The notes under the pieces were generated by a model. It made no database searches. It saw only the letters and a program-made list of their open reading frames with translations, and was not told where the DNA came from. The position numbers and the translations under genes were made by a program. From Candidatus Dormiibacterota bacterium (GTDB lineage Bacteria; Chloroflexota; Dormibacteria; Dormibacterales; Dormibacteraceae), in NCBI GenBank assembly GCA_003169845.1, contig PNAG01000016.1:62001-126000 (forward strand): a DNA stretch of 64,000 nucleotides, given 5' to 3'. Shown here piece by piece: positions 48,490 through 56,184 of this stretch. Every line of letters starts with the position of its first letter. Position 1 is the stretch's first letter.

Positions 48490-49554
48490 TTACTCGGGCT
48501 TCCAGGCGACCCCGCCCGAGGGGGTGCCCGGGCGAAGCCAGTCCAGCAGGCCTTCGCCTTCCCGCTCGACCGCACGGCGGTGCCTGGCCGAGAGCGAACC
48601 GAAGGAGGTGAGGGTCATGACCGCGGGGCCCCGCAGAGGCGCCTCCCACGCGCCTGCCACGAGGCCGTCCACCAGGAACGTGGACAGCACGTCGCCGTTC
48701 TTCCGGATCACCGTCTTGCGGAGCGCCTCGGGGAGCACGCGCTCCCGCCGGTCATAGGCCAGCAGCAGGTTGTCCCACTTCGGCAGAAAGCGGACCGGCG
48801 CGGGCACTGTCGGGTCGGGACGCGGCGCATCGCGCAGGTCGACCAGATTGCGTCCGTCCTCGGCCTCGAGCGTGACGAGGTCGAGTGAATCGAGCGCGGC
48901 CGAGAAGGTGCCGACCGAGCGCCCCAGCCACTGGGCCAGGTCGCCGCGGCTGGCGGGACCGAAGGCGGCCAGGTAGGACGTGACCACGGCCCGGATGGCG
49001 TCTTCCGGGTCCGCCACGGGCAGGGGCGCACGGCGGTAGCGGCTGCCGGAGAAATGTCCGAACCTGGCGTCCTCGTGATGGTTGATCGCGGCGCCCACCG
49101 AAACGATGACGCTGAACGCGACCCAGTCGGGCAGGTCGGCCGGAACCCGGTGCCGGAACGCCTTCTCGAGCTCCGGCTTCTTGAGAGCCCGGGTGTCGAG
49201 GGCGGTGAGGATGTCCTCACGCAACGCCTCGACGTCGATTCCGCGTTCGGCGAGCTGCCTCGGGCCTTCCGACCAGACGTGGCGCGGAAACCTGGAGGCG
49301 ACGCGAAAGAGATCGAACTGGCGCGCGCTGACGAGGTGCAGCGTCCCGCGCATCAACGTGGCTTTGTAGACGAGGTGATCCGCCAGCGCCACCTCGAGCT
49401 CGTCGCGCTTGAAATTGCGGACCCTGGACCACAGGCCGATGTACGGCGAGGGGGAGTACTGCGCCTGCATGCCCGCCAGCCGCTCGACCGCCGTCACGGC
49501 ATCGAGGTCCGCGCGCTCGAGAAGCAGCTGGCGGGCGAGGGTCCAGCGATTCAG
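48490..49554 (-). CDS. Winged-helix AlkZ/YcaQ-like protein (HTH_42)
   Basis: About 354 residues. The family binds DNA through tandem winged helices; AlkZ and YcaQ are glycosylases that unhook interstrand crosslinks. The QxQ catalytic motif is present in RLAGMQAQYSPSPYIGLWSRV, with VYKATLMRGTLHLVSARQF and RFLPKWDNLLLAYDRRERVLP also typical. Homology (SLRQLNRWTLARQLLLERADL) extends upstream of the first canonical start, GTG 49497. CTG 49554, 22 nt after the esterase stop, is my best guess, but the exact start is unresolved. Confidence 0.82.
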   Translation of the reverse strand: MNRWTLARQLLLERADLDAVTAVERLAGMQAQYSPSPYIGLWSRVRNFKRDELEVALADHLVYKATLMRGTLHLVSARQFDLFRVASRFPRHVWSEGPRQLAERGIDVEALREDILTALDTRALKKPELEKAFRHRVPADLPDWVAFSVIVSVGAAINHHEDARFGHFSGSRYRRAPLPVADPEDAIRAVVTSYLAAFGPASRGDLAQWLGRSVGTFSAALDSLDLVTLEAEDGRNLVDLRDAPRPDPTVPAPVRFLPKWDNLLLAYDRRERVLPEALRKTVIRKNGDVLSTFLVDGLVAGAWEAPLRGPAVMTLTSFGSLSARHRRAVEREGEGLLDWLRPGTPSGGVAWKPE

Positions 49555-49576
49555 CTGCCGGAGCGAGACGGGCTGT

Positions 49577-50284
49577 TTAACCGGGAGAAGCCCCAGCCGC
49601 CGCCGAGCTCACCCGCTCGAGCACGGTTGCGAGCTCTCGCGGGCGAGAGAGAAAAGGCGAGTGCCCCCCTGGCAACTCGGCGGGCTCTGAGCCCAGCAGG
49701 CTCCGCGACGCCCGCCTGCCGTAGTCGGCGGACACCATGCGGTCTTCGGTGCAAAGGATGTAGGCGGCGCTGACCGCCGGCCATTCACTGAGCGGCGTCA
49801 CCTCCTGGGTCACGCGCCAGTGCTGTTTGCGCAGGCGGGCGGCCGAGTCCCTGGCGATTTGCGGATCACAGTCGTGATAGAACACCTCGAGCGCGCCGGC
49901 CTCCGGCCACGACGCGCTTCCGTCCGGATGGCCGATCGCCGGTGCCGACGGCTGGAATCCAGTTCCGAAGTGAGCGTGCTGCGAGTCGAAGGTGAGTCCC
50001 GGGACGGGAACCAGCGCGCACAGGTAAACGGTCATCAGGGTCGGCGTTCTCGAAGCCACGACCGGAATCGTGAGCCCGCCGAGCGAATGGCCCACGAGCA
50101 CGACTTCGGTCCCTAGTGGAATCGCGCGGAGGACCAGCTCGGCGTAGTGCTCGGCGCCCGCCTCGGGGTCCTCGCACGGGAGGTCGGCAGCGCTTGTCGT
50201 GTGCCCGTCCCGCTCGAGCTCGGTCCGGAGCCGATCCCAGCACCAGGCGCCGTGATACGCGCCATGCACCAGGGCGAAATGCAT
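49577..50284 (-). CDS. Alpha/beta-hydrolase (esterase-like)
   Basis: 235 residues: oxyanion-region FALVHGAYHGAWCWDRL, nucleophile VLVGHSLGGLTIPV (Ser) and C-terminal LPGGHSPFLSRP (His). This HGAxHGAWCW group resembles plant MES/hydroxynitrile-lyase-like esterases. Substrate unknown. 9 nt after the Ddn-like gene, same operon. Confidence 0.88.
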   Translation of the reverse strand: MHFALVHGAYHGAWCWDRLRTELERDGHTTSAADLPCEDPEAGAEHYAELVLRAIPLGTEVVLVGHSLGGLTIPVVASRTPTLMTVYLCALVPVPGLTFDSQHAHFGTGFQPSAPAIGHPDGSASWPEAGALEVFYHDCDPQIARDSAARLRKQHWRVTQEVTPLSEWPAVSAAYILCTEDRMVSADYGRRASRSLLGSEPAELPGGHSPFLSRPRELATVLERVSSAAAGASPG

Positions 50285-50293
50285 GCCCGCAGG

Positions 50294-50713
50294 CTAGTGG
50301 ATGCGCTCCAGCACGATGACCGGAATCTTGCGAGTGGTCTTCTTGCGGTAGTCGTGGAAGCCCGGGTTGATGTCTGCGTGCTGGCTGAAAAGCCGCTCGT
50401 ACTCTTCGCCCTCCGCAATGTGCGCGCGGGCCTTGAACTTCTCCTTCCCGACCTCGACGGTCACCTCGGGATGCTTCACGAGGTTGTGGTACCAGGCCGG
50501 GTGCGTGGGCGCGCCGCCTTTGGAGGCGACGATCACCAGGTGGTCTCCGTCGCGGGTGTAGACGAGCGGGTTATCGCGCACGTCGCCCGACTTCGCGCCT
50601 TTGGTCGTGAGAATCAGTACGTCCCTTCCGAAAAAGGGTCCGGACGTCGCCTTCCCGTTGGCCCGAAGGTCTTTGATCAGGTCACGGTTGAAATCTTGAA
50701 AGGTTGTGCTCAT
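50294..50713 (-). CDS. Deazaflavin (F420)-dependent nitroreductase family (Ddn-like)
   Basis: 139 residues, split-beta-barrel flavin-binding fold. VLILTTKGAKSGDVRDNPLVYTRDGDHLVIVASKGGAPTHPAWYHNLVKHPEVTVEVG is the signature region of the Mycobacterium Ddn family, which uses reduced F420 to reduce quinones or nitro drugs. This implies, but does not prove, that the organism makes F420. ATG start 6 nt after TATCAC; it heads the long minus-strand run down to 41285. Confidence 0.92.
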   Translation of the reverse strand: MSTTFQDFNRDLIKDLRANGKATSGPFFGRDVLILTTKGAKSGDVRDNPLVYTRDGDHLVIVASKGGAPTHPAWYHNLVKHPEVTVEVGKEKFKARAHIAEGEEYERLFSQHADINPGFHDYRKKTTRKIPVIVLERIH

Positions 50714-50719
50714 TCCAAA

Positions 50720-50762
50720 GTGATACCGCCTGGAGCGGCGGGTCCATTCCGTGTCTTATAGT
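50720..50762. promoter_or_regulatory. Divergent promoter region, Ddn-like/DinB-like
   Basis: The 72-nt gap holds two outward -10-like hexamers. TATCAC on the minus strand (50720-50725) lies 6 nt before the Ddn-like ATG, and TATAGT on the plus strand (50757-50762) lies 9 nt before a short ATG reading frame and 23 nt before the DinB-like TTG. Both predict very short leaders. Confidence 0.4.
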
Positions 50763-50771
50763 CCCGGGGCA

Positions 50772-50789
50772 ATGGGTCACCGAACTTGA
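50772..50789 (+). other. Possible five-codon leader reading frame before the DinB-like gene
   Basis: ATG-GGT-CAC-CGA-ACT-TGA. Its TGA overlaps the TTG start of the next gene (TTGA at 50786-50789). If translated from a near-leaderless mRNA, it would couple to the DinB-like gene. Weak, pattern-based. Confidence 0.3.
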
Positions 50790-51277
50790 GCAATGCCCGA
50801 TCGGCTCTCCTTGCAGAGCAGTACGAAGCCGCCCACGATGAGTTCGTCCGTGTCGTCGAGTCGCTGGACGACGACCAGTGGCACCTCGCCGGCAAGAACT
50901 TTCCGCAGCGCATCGATAATGAAGACGAAGGCAGGCCGCTGGGCGTCATCGCCCACCACGTGGCAACCAATGGAGACTGGATCACAGAGCGGATTCAGAC
51001 GATGCTCGTAGGCGGACCTCTGGCGCCGGTCAACATGCGCGCGATCAACTCCGAACACGCACGATCCCACGCCAACGTGACGAAGGATGAGGTGCGGCGG
51101 CTCCTGCGCGCGAGCAGGGGCCGAATCGCCGGTGCCGTGCGCGCCATACCGGATGATCAGCTCGACATCCAGCGGAGCACGCCCGCCGGCCCGATGTCCG
51201 CCGCCGAGCGCGTCGAAAAGGTGCTGATCGGACACATGAAGCAGCACCAGGGATCGATCGAAGCGGCCATCAACTGA
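50786..51277 (+). CDS. DinB-superfamily four-helix protein
   Basis: 163 residues, four-helix DinB-like bundle with candidate metal-binding His in GVIAHHVATNGDWI and IGHMKQHQGSIEAAI. Related proteins are thiol transferases (mycothiol or bacillithiol S-transferases) or of unknown role. TTG start overlaps a five-codon leader frame. No mycothiol biosynthetic gene is seen in the window. Confidence 0.75.
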   Translation: MSNARSALLAEQYEAAHDEFVRVVESLDDDQWHLAGKNFPQRIDNEDEGRPLGVIAHHVATNGDWITERIQTMLVGGPLAPVNMRAINSEHARSHANVTKDEVRRLLRASRGRIAGAVRAIPDDQLDIQRSTPAGPMSAAERVEKVLIGHMKQHQGSIEAAIN

Positions 51278-51295
51278 GCCGCACCAGGCTCGGCC

Positions 51296-51674
51296 TGGTG
51301 GAGGTGGCGGGAATTGAACCCGCGTCCGAAGCAGCTTCCTCCGAGATCTCTACGAGCGTGTCCAGGATTTTGGTTCTCGCCCGGCGGCTCCTCCTGACGG
51401 GATCCGCTTCAGCCAGCCGCGGTGCATGTCCCGCCCCAGGGCCGCGGCGCCCCTGGAGCGGCAATCCGGTCTATGTGATGCCGTACCCCGATCCGCCGGA
51501 TTGACCGGGACGACACCCGGGATCTAAGTCCCGGGGCTTACGTCTCTACTGCTTACGCAGCGAGGGCGAAAGCGTTGGTCTTGTTGGCATTTGTAAAAAC
51601 GCCTGCGCTGTAACGCGCGCGCCCTCGGCTCGCAATCCCGAAGCTCAACTGCCCCGTCGAGACCAGACACCCCC
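51296..51674 (-). ncRNA. ssrA: Transfer-messenger RNA (tmRNA), tag ANKTNAFALAA
   Basis: Rescues stalled ribosomes and tags the nascent chain for degradation. The tRNA-like domain is complete. The 5' acceptor GGGGGTG and following TCTGGTCTCGACGGGG pair with the 3' end that reads CCCGCCACCTCCACCA on the minus strand, with the T-arm GGGTTCAATTCCCG. The CCA is encoded. The resume frame (51588 down to 51553) reads GCC AAC AAG ACC AAC, then GCT TTC GCC CTC GCT, then GCG TAA, giving ANKTNAFALAA. Its partner smpB is 3.2 kb away. TAGAAT (51701-51706, minus) is a possible -10, giving a 20-nt precursor leader. Confidence 0.97.
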
Positions 51675-51742
51675 ACAAGGCCGAACTTGGTTGCAATCGA
51701 ATTCTACCCATCGGGCTGCGCTTCTACACTGAACGCATCCCG

Positions 51743-52663
51743 ATGGCCGTGAACCTTGACCACATAGGCCGTGCCAGCCTCAAAGAGCTGGGCGACATCC
51801 GCATCGACGACGTGCTGTCCTTCATCGATCGCGGGATCGAGAACATGCCCAGCTACATGGACCTCTACCGGCGCTGGGAGTCCCAGCAGTGGGCGGTCGC
51901 CGACCTCGACTTCACGCTCGACCGCGAGGACTGGCTGAAGGCGACCGAGCTCGAGCGCAAGTCGACCCTGTGGTCTCACCGCCTCTTCTTCAACGGGGAG
52001 GAGCGCGTCACCTCGACGCTGGCACCGTTCGTGTGGGCCGCGCCAACGCCGGAGATCGAGATCTTCCTCTCGACCCAGATGGTGGACGAGGCGCGGCACA
52101 CGGTCTTCTTCCAGCGCTGGTGGCACGAGGTCGTGGGCACCGAGGCGAAAGACCTCGGGGAGTTGCTGGCGGAAATCCGGCCCAGTGCCAACGAGGGATA
52201 CAACACGCTGTTCTACGACCGCCTGCCTTCGGCGGCCCAGCGGCTGGCCAGCAACCCCAAGGATTTCGACGCCTTCATCGAAGGCGTGACGATCTACCAC
52301 ATCATCGTCGAGGCAACCATCGCTCTGACCGGGCAGCGCTTCGAGCTCGAGTCGATGCGCGAGCTGGGGAGCACCGACCGCGGCTTCTATCGAGGGTTCA
52401 CCGCGGTCGCGCGTGACGAGTCGCGGCACGTGAGCTTTGGCATCAAGGTGCTTCAGGAGGCGGTTCGAGAAAACCCGGAGCGCTTCGCCCCGCTGATCCA
52501 GAAGACGCTGGTGGACTGCCTGCCCCTCGTCGCGGGCACCCTGGACCCGCCAGACCCTCGGTACATCACCGAGTTTGGACACACCGAGAGCGAGATCCTC
52601 CAGTTCGCGTTTGAATCGCTGAACAAGCGGCTGCGGGCGATTGGAATCAACCTGGCCGCCTGA
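51743..52663 (+). CDS. R2-like ligand-binding oxidase (R2lox-type diiron/Mn-Fe protein)
   Basis: 306 residues of the ferritin-like ribonucleotide reductase R2 fold. All six metal ligands can be read: Glu86 (FFNGEERV), Glu116 and His119 (VDEARH), Glu190 (IVEAT), Glu226 and His229 (RDESRH). Val89 lies three residues after the first Glu and Tyr185 five before the fourth ligand, the positions that form the Val-Tyr ether cross-link in mycobacterial R2lox. No catalytic R1 gene is adjacent, supporting an oxidase over a reductase subunit. TACACT lies 12 nt before the ATG. Confidence 0.88.
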   Translation: MAVNLDHIGRASLKELGDIRIDDVLSFIDRGIENMPSYMDLYRRWESQQWAVADLDFTLDREDWLKATELERKSTLWSHRLFFNGEERVTSTLAPFVWAAPTPEIEIFLSTQMVDEARHTVFFQRWWHEVVGTEAKDLGELLAEIRPSANEGYNTLFYDRLPSAAQRLASNPKDFDAFIEGVTIYHIIVEATIALTGQRFELESMRELGSTDRGFYRGFTAVARDESRHVSFGIKVLQEAVRENPERFAPLIQKTLVDCLPLVAGTLDPPDPRYITEFGHTESEILQFAFESLNKRLRAIGINLAA

Positions 52664-52682
52664 GCGCGGACCCCGGCCCGCC

Positions 52683-53096
52683 GTGGAAATCGTGCGGATG
52701 GGACCGGGCGATGACGGCCGAGTGACCGAGGCCGCGGACCTCTTCGACACCAAGCCGCTGCCGGACGCCCTGGCCCGATTCCTGGGCGACCCGACACATC
52801 ACCTGTTGATCGCCTACTCCGGCGGCACGCCGGCAGGCTTCGTGTCGGGCGTAGAGGTGACCCACCCTGACAAGGGGACCGAGATGTTCCTGTACGAGCT
52901 GGGCGTGGACACCGCCCACCGGCATCACGGCATCGGCACCGCGCTCGTACGGGCGATTGCCGACGTGGCCCGCGAAAAAGGGTGTTACGGAATGTGGGTC
53001 CTGGTCGACGACGAGAATGCAGCCGCCGCAGCGACCTACCGAAAGGCGGACGGAGACGTGGAGAGCCAGCCGCTCATGTTCTCCTGGCGGTTCTAA
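52683..53096 (+). CDS. GNAT acetyltransferase, AAC(3)-I-like
   Basis: 137 residues. MFLYELGVDTAHRHHGIGTALVRAIADVAREKG contains the acetyl-CoA loop, and the overall pattern with WVLVDDENAAAAATYRKADGDVE resembles aminoglycoside 3-N-acetyltransferase type I. The activity is unproven; many such homologues act on other amines. GTG 52683 follows R2lox by 19 nt. The 3' end converges on the frameshifted HNH gene with a 4-bp overlap. Confidence 0.8.
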   Translation: MEIVRMGPGDDGRVTEAADLFDTKPLPDALARFLGDPTHHLLIAYSGGTPAGFVSGVEVTHPDKGTEMFLYELGVDTAHRHHGIGTALVRAIADVAREKGCYGMWVLVDDENAAAAATYRKADGDVESQPLMFSWRF

Positions 53097-54291
53097 GCCG
53101 CCCAGCGCATCCCCGGTCCGCGCGCCCGTCTCATCACCACCCGCTCAGGCGGCAGGAACTTGAACTCGCGGCCAGACTTGATCACCTGCCAACCACCCTC
53201 ATGCACGAGGCGATGGTGGTAGTAACAGAGCAGGAGCAGGTTGGGCAGACTGCCCGGCCCGCCTCGCGCCCAAGCGATGAGGTGATGCGGACTCGTCCAG
53301 TTGACCTGCCGGTCACAACCCGGTACCGGCAGCCTTTGTCTCTCACCCGCAGCGCCCGCCTGGTCGGCGCCGAGACAGTTCGCGTCGCCCGCCCGACATC
53401 GATCACCATCGAGTCCGCCAGCAGCACCCGCGACATCGTGCAGTCGCAGGCGAGGCGCTCGGCAGTCCGGATGGAGATGGGAAGCGAGAGCTCGAGGTCG
53501 GCCGGCGGCACGCCGAGCTCGCCTTTGAGTGCTTCCAGCGTCATGGTCAGGTTGATGTTTGGCTTCACGCTGTGGCGTCGAGGCAGCGTGCCTTGGTCCA
53601 TCGCGTGCATTGCCAACTCGCCGACCGCATCCGCCATCCGCTGTGAGTGCTTACGCTCGTCTTCCGGTCCCTTGCGCTTGGCCAGGACCTTGACGGCTGT
53701 CTTGAACGCAGCTCCGTTGACCGGGTCCAGCTGGCCATCGACCGCGTACATGCCGTCTGACATCAGGCTGATGTGGAAGCGGCGCCGGGTGAAGTCGGCC
53801 TCCGCCTCGTTGAAGAAGCCGTCCGGATTGGCGATATGCCAGGCGAAGCGACAGAGCTTGCGCAAGCCAAAGACTGAATAGTCGCGAGCATGCCCGAGCA
53901 TCTCGTCTTCATCGAAGAGCTCTGCTTTATCGGCGAGCCTGTCACGTAGGTGACAGAGCGCCGAGGCGGATTGGTAAGAAATCTCGCCTGAACTGAGCGC
54001 CACCGCCACCTTGGGCAAAGACTCCAGCTGCTCACCGACGCAGATCCGGTCGGCCGCCGAGGTGACCGACATGCCGCAGGTGCGAGCGATCCAGGAGGCG
54101 GCGGTGATGTTGCCGTTGACCAGGTGAGCACCGGTCTTTTGCGCGTCGCGGGCCTCACCTGCGAACTCACCTTCCAGAGCATCGATGCCACCGCGCAGAG
54201 CGTGGAGATCCACGCCGCGCTCCTCGCGAGCCTGGAACTCGCGGATCGCATCCAGCAGCTTGGAGAGGGCTGTTCCCCATTCCCCCGACAT
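53093..54291 (-). pseudogene. DUF222/HNH endonuclease family gene with a one-base frameshift
   Basis: The 5' frame gives a DUF222 domain (residues 1 to about 330: HLVNGNITAASWIARTCGMS, QLDPVNGAAFKTAVKVL). After LRVRDKGCRY the same frame becomes meaningless and stops at 53182. Shifting by one base near 53319-53326 restores PGCDRQVNWTSPHHLIAWAR, then LLLLCYYHHRLVHEGGW, an intact HNH zinc-nuclease site ending at TAG 53093-53095. One C seems missing in the GTACCGGG stretch. A real mutation or a read error cannot be told apart. The family is multicopy in Actinobacteria and Chloroflexota. Confidence 0.85.
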
Positions 54292-54297
54292 GAGACA

Positions 54298-54326
54298 AGC
54301 CTACCAAACTAATGTTCGCATGTCAA
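54298..54326 (-). promoter_or_regulatory. Sigma-70-type promoter giving a leaderless HNH transcript
   Basis: On the minus strand TTGACA (54321-54326), a 17-nt spacer, then TAGGCT (54298-54303). The expected transcription start falls on the A of the ATG at 54291. This is the best complete promoter in the window. The rest of the 128-nt gap up to the VOC gene shows nothing recognisable. Confidence 0.7.
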
Positions 54327-54419
54327 GGCCCAATTTACAAAACTCGCCAGCCCAGGCCGTCCTTTCCAGCCACCCAGCCCCACCCCGAACACCCTCTTCC
54401 CGGCCTCTTTTCCGTCCTG

Positions 54420-54869
54420 TCAGCGCGAGCCCGGCGACTCCCCCGCTGCAAACTCCCGCAGATGCTCCGCGACGTCCCACGTCCAGAACTCGACCACATG
54501 CCCGCCCGGGTCCGTCACGTACGCGGCGCGTCCTCGACCACGCGGACCGTAGCCGCCGTGGTCATGGTCAAGCACTTCGTACCCGTGCTTGCGCAGGCGG
54601 TCAATCAGCGCGCCATATGCCTCAGCCGGAATCCCCATGGCGTAATGGACGTGCACGCCGCCTCGACCTCCGCCCAATCCGATCTGCGGCCGCCATAGAC
54701 CGATCCGAGTCCGGCCGGCGGCCATGACCCACACCGCCTCGTCGGCCCAGCGTTCAACAACTGGAAACCCGAGCACGCCGGCGTAGAACTCCTCAGCTGC
54801 GGCGATGTCGCTCTGCTCGAGCGTGATCTCGATGACACCAGTGACCGGAACTGCGTGCTCGCCCGCCAT
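54420..54869 (-). CDS. VOC (glyoxalase/bleomycin-resistance) family protein
   Basis: 149 residues in two beta-alpha-beta-beta-beta units: ITLEQSDIAAAEEFYAGVLGFPVVER, then GVHVHYAMGI, and AYVTDPGGHVVEFWTWDV. The His and Glu positions could form the metal site. Substrate unknown. ATG 54867-54869 has GGGAGGGGG upstream, preferred over an ATG at 54902 that overlaps smpB. Confidence 0.85.
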   Translation of the reverse strand: MAGEHAVPVTGVIEITLEQSDIAAAEEFYAGVLGFPVVERWADEAVWVMAAGRTRIGLWRPQIGLGGGRGGVHVHYAMGIPAEAYGALIDRLRKHGYEVLDHDHGGYGPRGRGRAAYVTDPGGHVVEFWTWDVAEHLREFAAGESPGSR

Positions 54870-54894
54870 TGCCCCCTCCCTTAATTTGCGTGCG

Positions 54895-55359
54895 TCAGCC
54901 ACGCCTCATAGCTCGAGCGATCTCTCGTTTGGCGTCCCGCTCGGCGATCGCCTCGCGCTTGTCGTATTGCTTCTTTCCGCGCGCCAGCCCAACCTCCACC
55001 TTCGCGTGGTTCCGGGAGAAGTACACCCGCAGGGGGATCAGCGTGTACCCCTTCTGGCGCACCTTGCCGATCAGGCTCGCTATCTCCTTGCGGTGGAGCA
55101 GCAGCTTGCGCGGGCGCATCGGCTCGTGGTTCATGAGATTGGCCTGCGTGTACGGAGAGATGTTCACGTTCTCCAACCACGCTTCGTTGCCATCTATGCG
55201 CACGAACCCGTCCCGCAAGTTGGTCCGCCCGCCACGCACCGACTTGACCTCTGAGCCGGTGAGCATGATGCCCGCCTCCATCTTCTCGTCGATGAAGTAG
55301 TCGTGGTAAGCGCGACGGTTGACCGCCATGTCGCGCTGCTTCTCGTCTTTTTCAGGCAT
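54895..55359 (-). CDS. smpB: SsrA-binding protein
   Basis: A 154-residue OB-fold RNA-binding protein that carries tmRNA into the stalled A site. NRRAYHDYFIDEKMEAGIMLTGSEVKSVRGGRTNLRDGFVRIDGNEAWLENVNISPY is classic SmpB, and the basic C-terminal tail (GKKQYDKREAIAERDAKREIARAM) that enters the mRNA channel is present. It overlaps the fmt stop by 8 bp. tmRNA lies 3.2 kb away. Confidence 0.97.
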   Translation of the reverse strand: MPEKDEKQRDMAVNRRAYHDYFIDEKMEAGIMLTGSEVKSVRGGRTNLRDGFVRIDGNEAWLENVNISPYTQANLMNHEPMRPRKLLLHRKEIASLIGKVRQKGYTLIPLRVYFSRNHAKVEVGLARGKKQYDKREAIAERDAKREIARAMRRG

Positions 55360-56176
55360 CGCCTAAAACCTGCTTCGCCGGCGCGGGCCGCTTCCCCGGC
55401 ACCTGCACCACGTCCGGAACATACCGGTCGCCGTCGACGTGCCCGCTCAACACCTTGACGCGGCCGCGCTTGGTCGGCAGTGTGACTCCAGGCCACGGCT
55501 GAAGGGCGCGAACTCGCCGATCAATCTCCTGCGCCCCAATTTCCCACTCGAGCTCTCCATCTTTCTTGCGAAAGCTCCGCGCAACAGTGGCCGCCCCATG
55601 GTCTTGCTCGACTGCCTTGATCCCCTCGAGACGCTCCAGCGTCTCGACGAGGAGCTCCGCACCGAGGACGGCCAACCGCGAGGTCAACCCCGCGGCGTCT
55701 TCGCCCTCCCCGATCGGGGTCACCCGCGCCGCGAGGATCGGACCATGGTCAAGCTGCTCGTCCATACGCATGATCGTGACGCCGGACTCGGAGTCGCCGG
55801 CGAGGATGGCATGCGCCACCGGCGCCGCTCCTCTATGTCGGGGCAGCAAGGACGCGTGAACGTTGATCGCCCCGAACCTCGGAATCGCCAGCACGGACGG
55901 CGGGATGATCTGCCCGTAGGCGACCACGACCAGCAGGTCGGGCTGCAGCGTCCGGAGCCGCTCGACTGCCTCCGGGTCACGTATCCGCTCGGGTTGATAC
56001 ACCGGGAGGCCCAGCTCCTCCGCGGCCTCCTTCACCGGGGGCCGCGTCAACTTCATGCCCCGGCGGGCAGGACGGTCGGGCTGCGTGATCATCAACTGGA
56101 TGTGGTGGCCCGCGTCGACCAGGGCCTTGAGGGAGGGCACGGCGAAGGCGGCCGTGCCGGCGAAGACAATCTTCAG
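55352..56176 (-). CDS. fmt: Methionyl-tRNA formyltransferase, probable CTG start
   Basis: Formylates initiator Met-tRNA using 10-formyl-THF. 274 residues: KIVFAGTAAFAVPSLKAL, then INVHASLLPRHRGAAPVAHAILAGDSESGVTIMRMDEQLDHGPIL with the Asn-His-Asp catalytic set. The C-terminal tRNA-binding domain is somewhat short (family about 310). In frame only CTG 56174-56176 (LKIVFAG) lies near the homologous start, 8 nt after def; no ATG, GTG or TTG is available, and the frame further up runs in non-homologous sequence across def. Confidence 0.92.
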   Translation of the reverse strand: MKIVFAGTAAFAVPSLKALVDAGHHIQLMITQPDRPARRGMKLTRPPVKEAAEELGLPVYQPERIRDPEAVERLRTLQPDLLVVVAYGQIIPPSVLAIPRFGAINVHASLLPRHRGAAPVAHAILAGDSESGVTIMRMDEQLDHGPILAARVTPIGEGEDAAGLTSRLAVLGAELLVETLERLEGIKAVEQDHGAATVARSFRKKDGELEWEIGAQEIDRRVRALQPWPGVTLPTKRGRVKVLSGHVDGDRYVPDVVQVPGKRPAPAKQVLGDA

Positions 56177-56184
56177 GAAAGCGC

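Noticed and set aside
53093..54291. HNH gene as part of a mobile intron or phage
   Set aside because: DUF222-HNH proteins are common chromosomal paralogues; no reverse transcriptase, integrase, attachment site or composition break is seen nearby.
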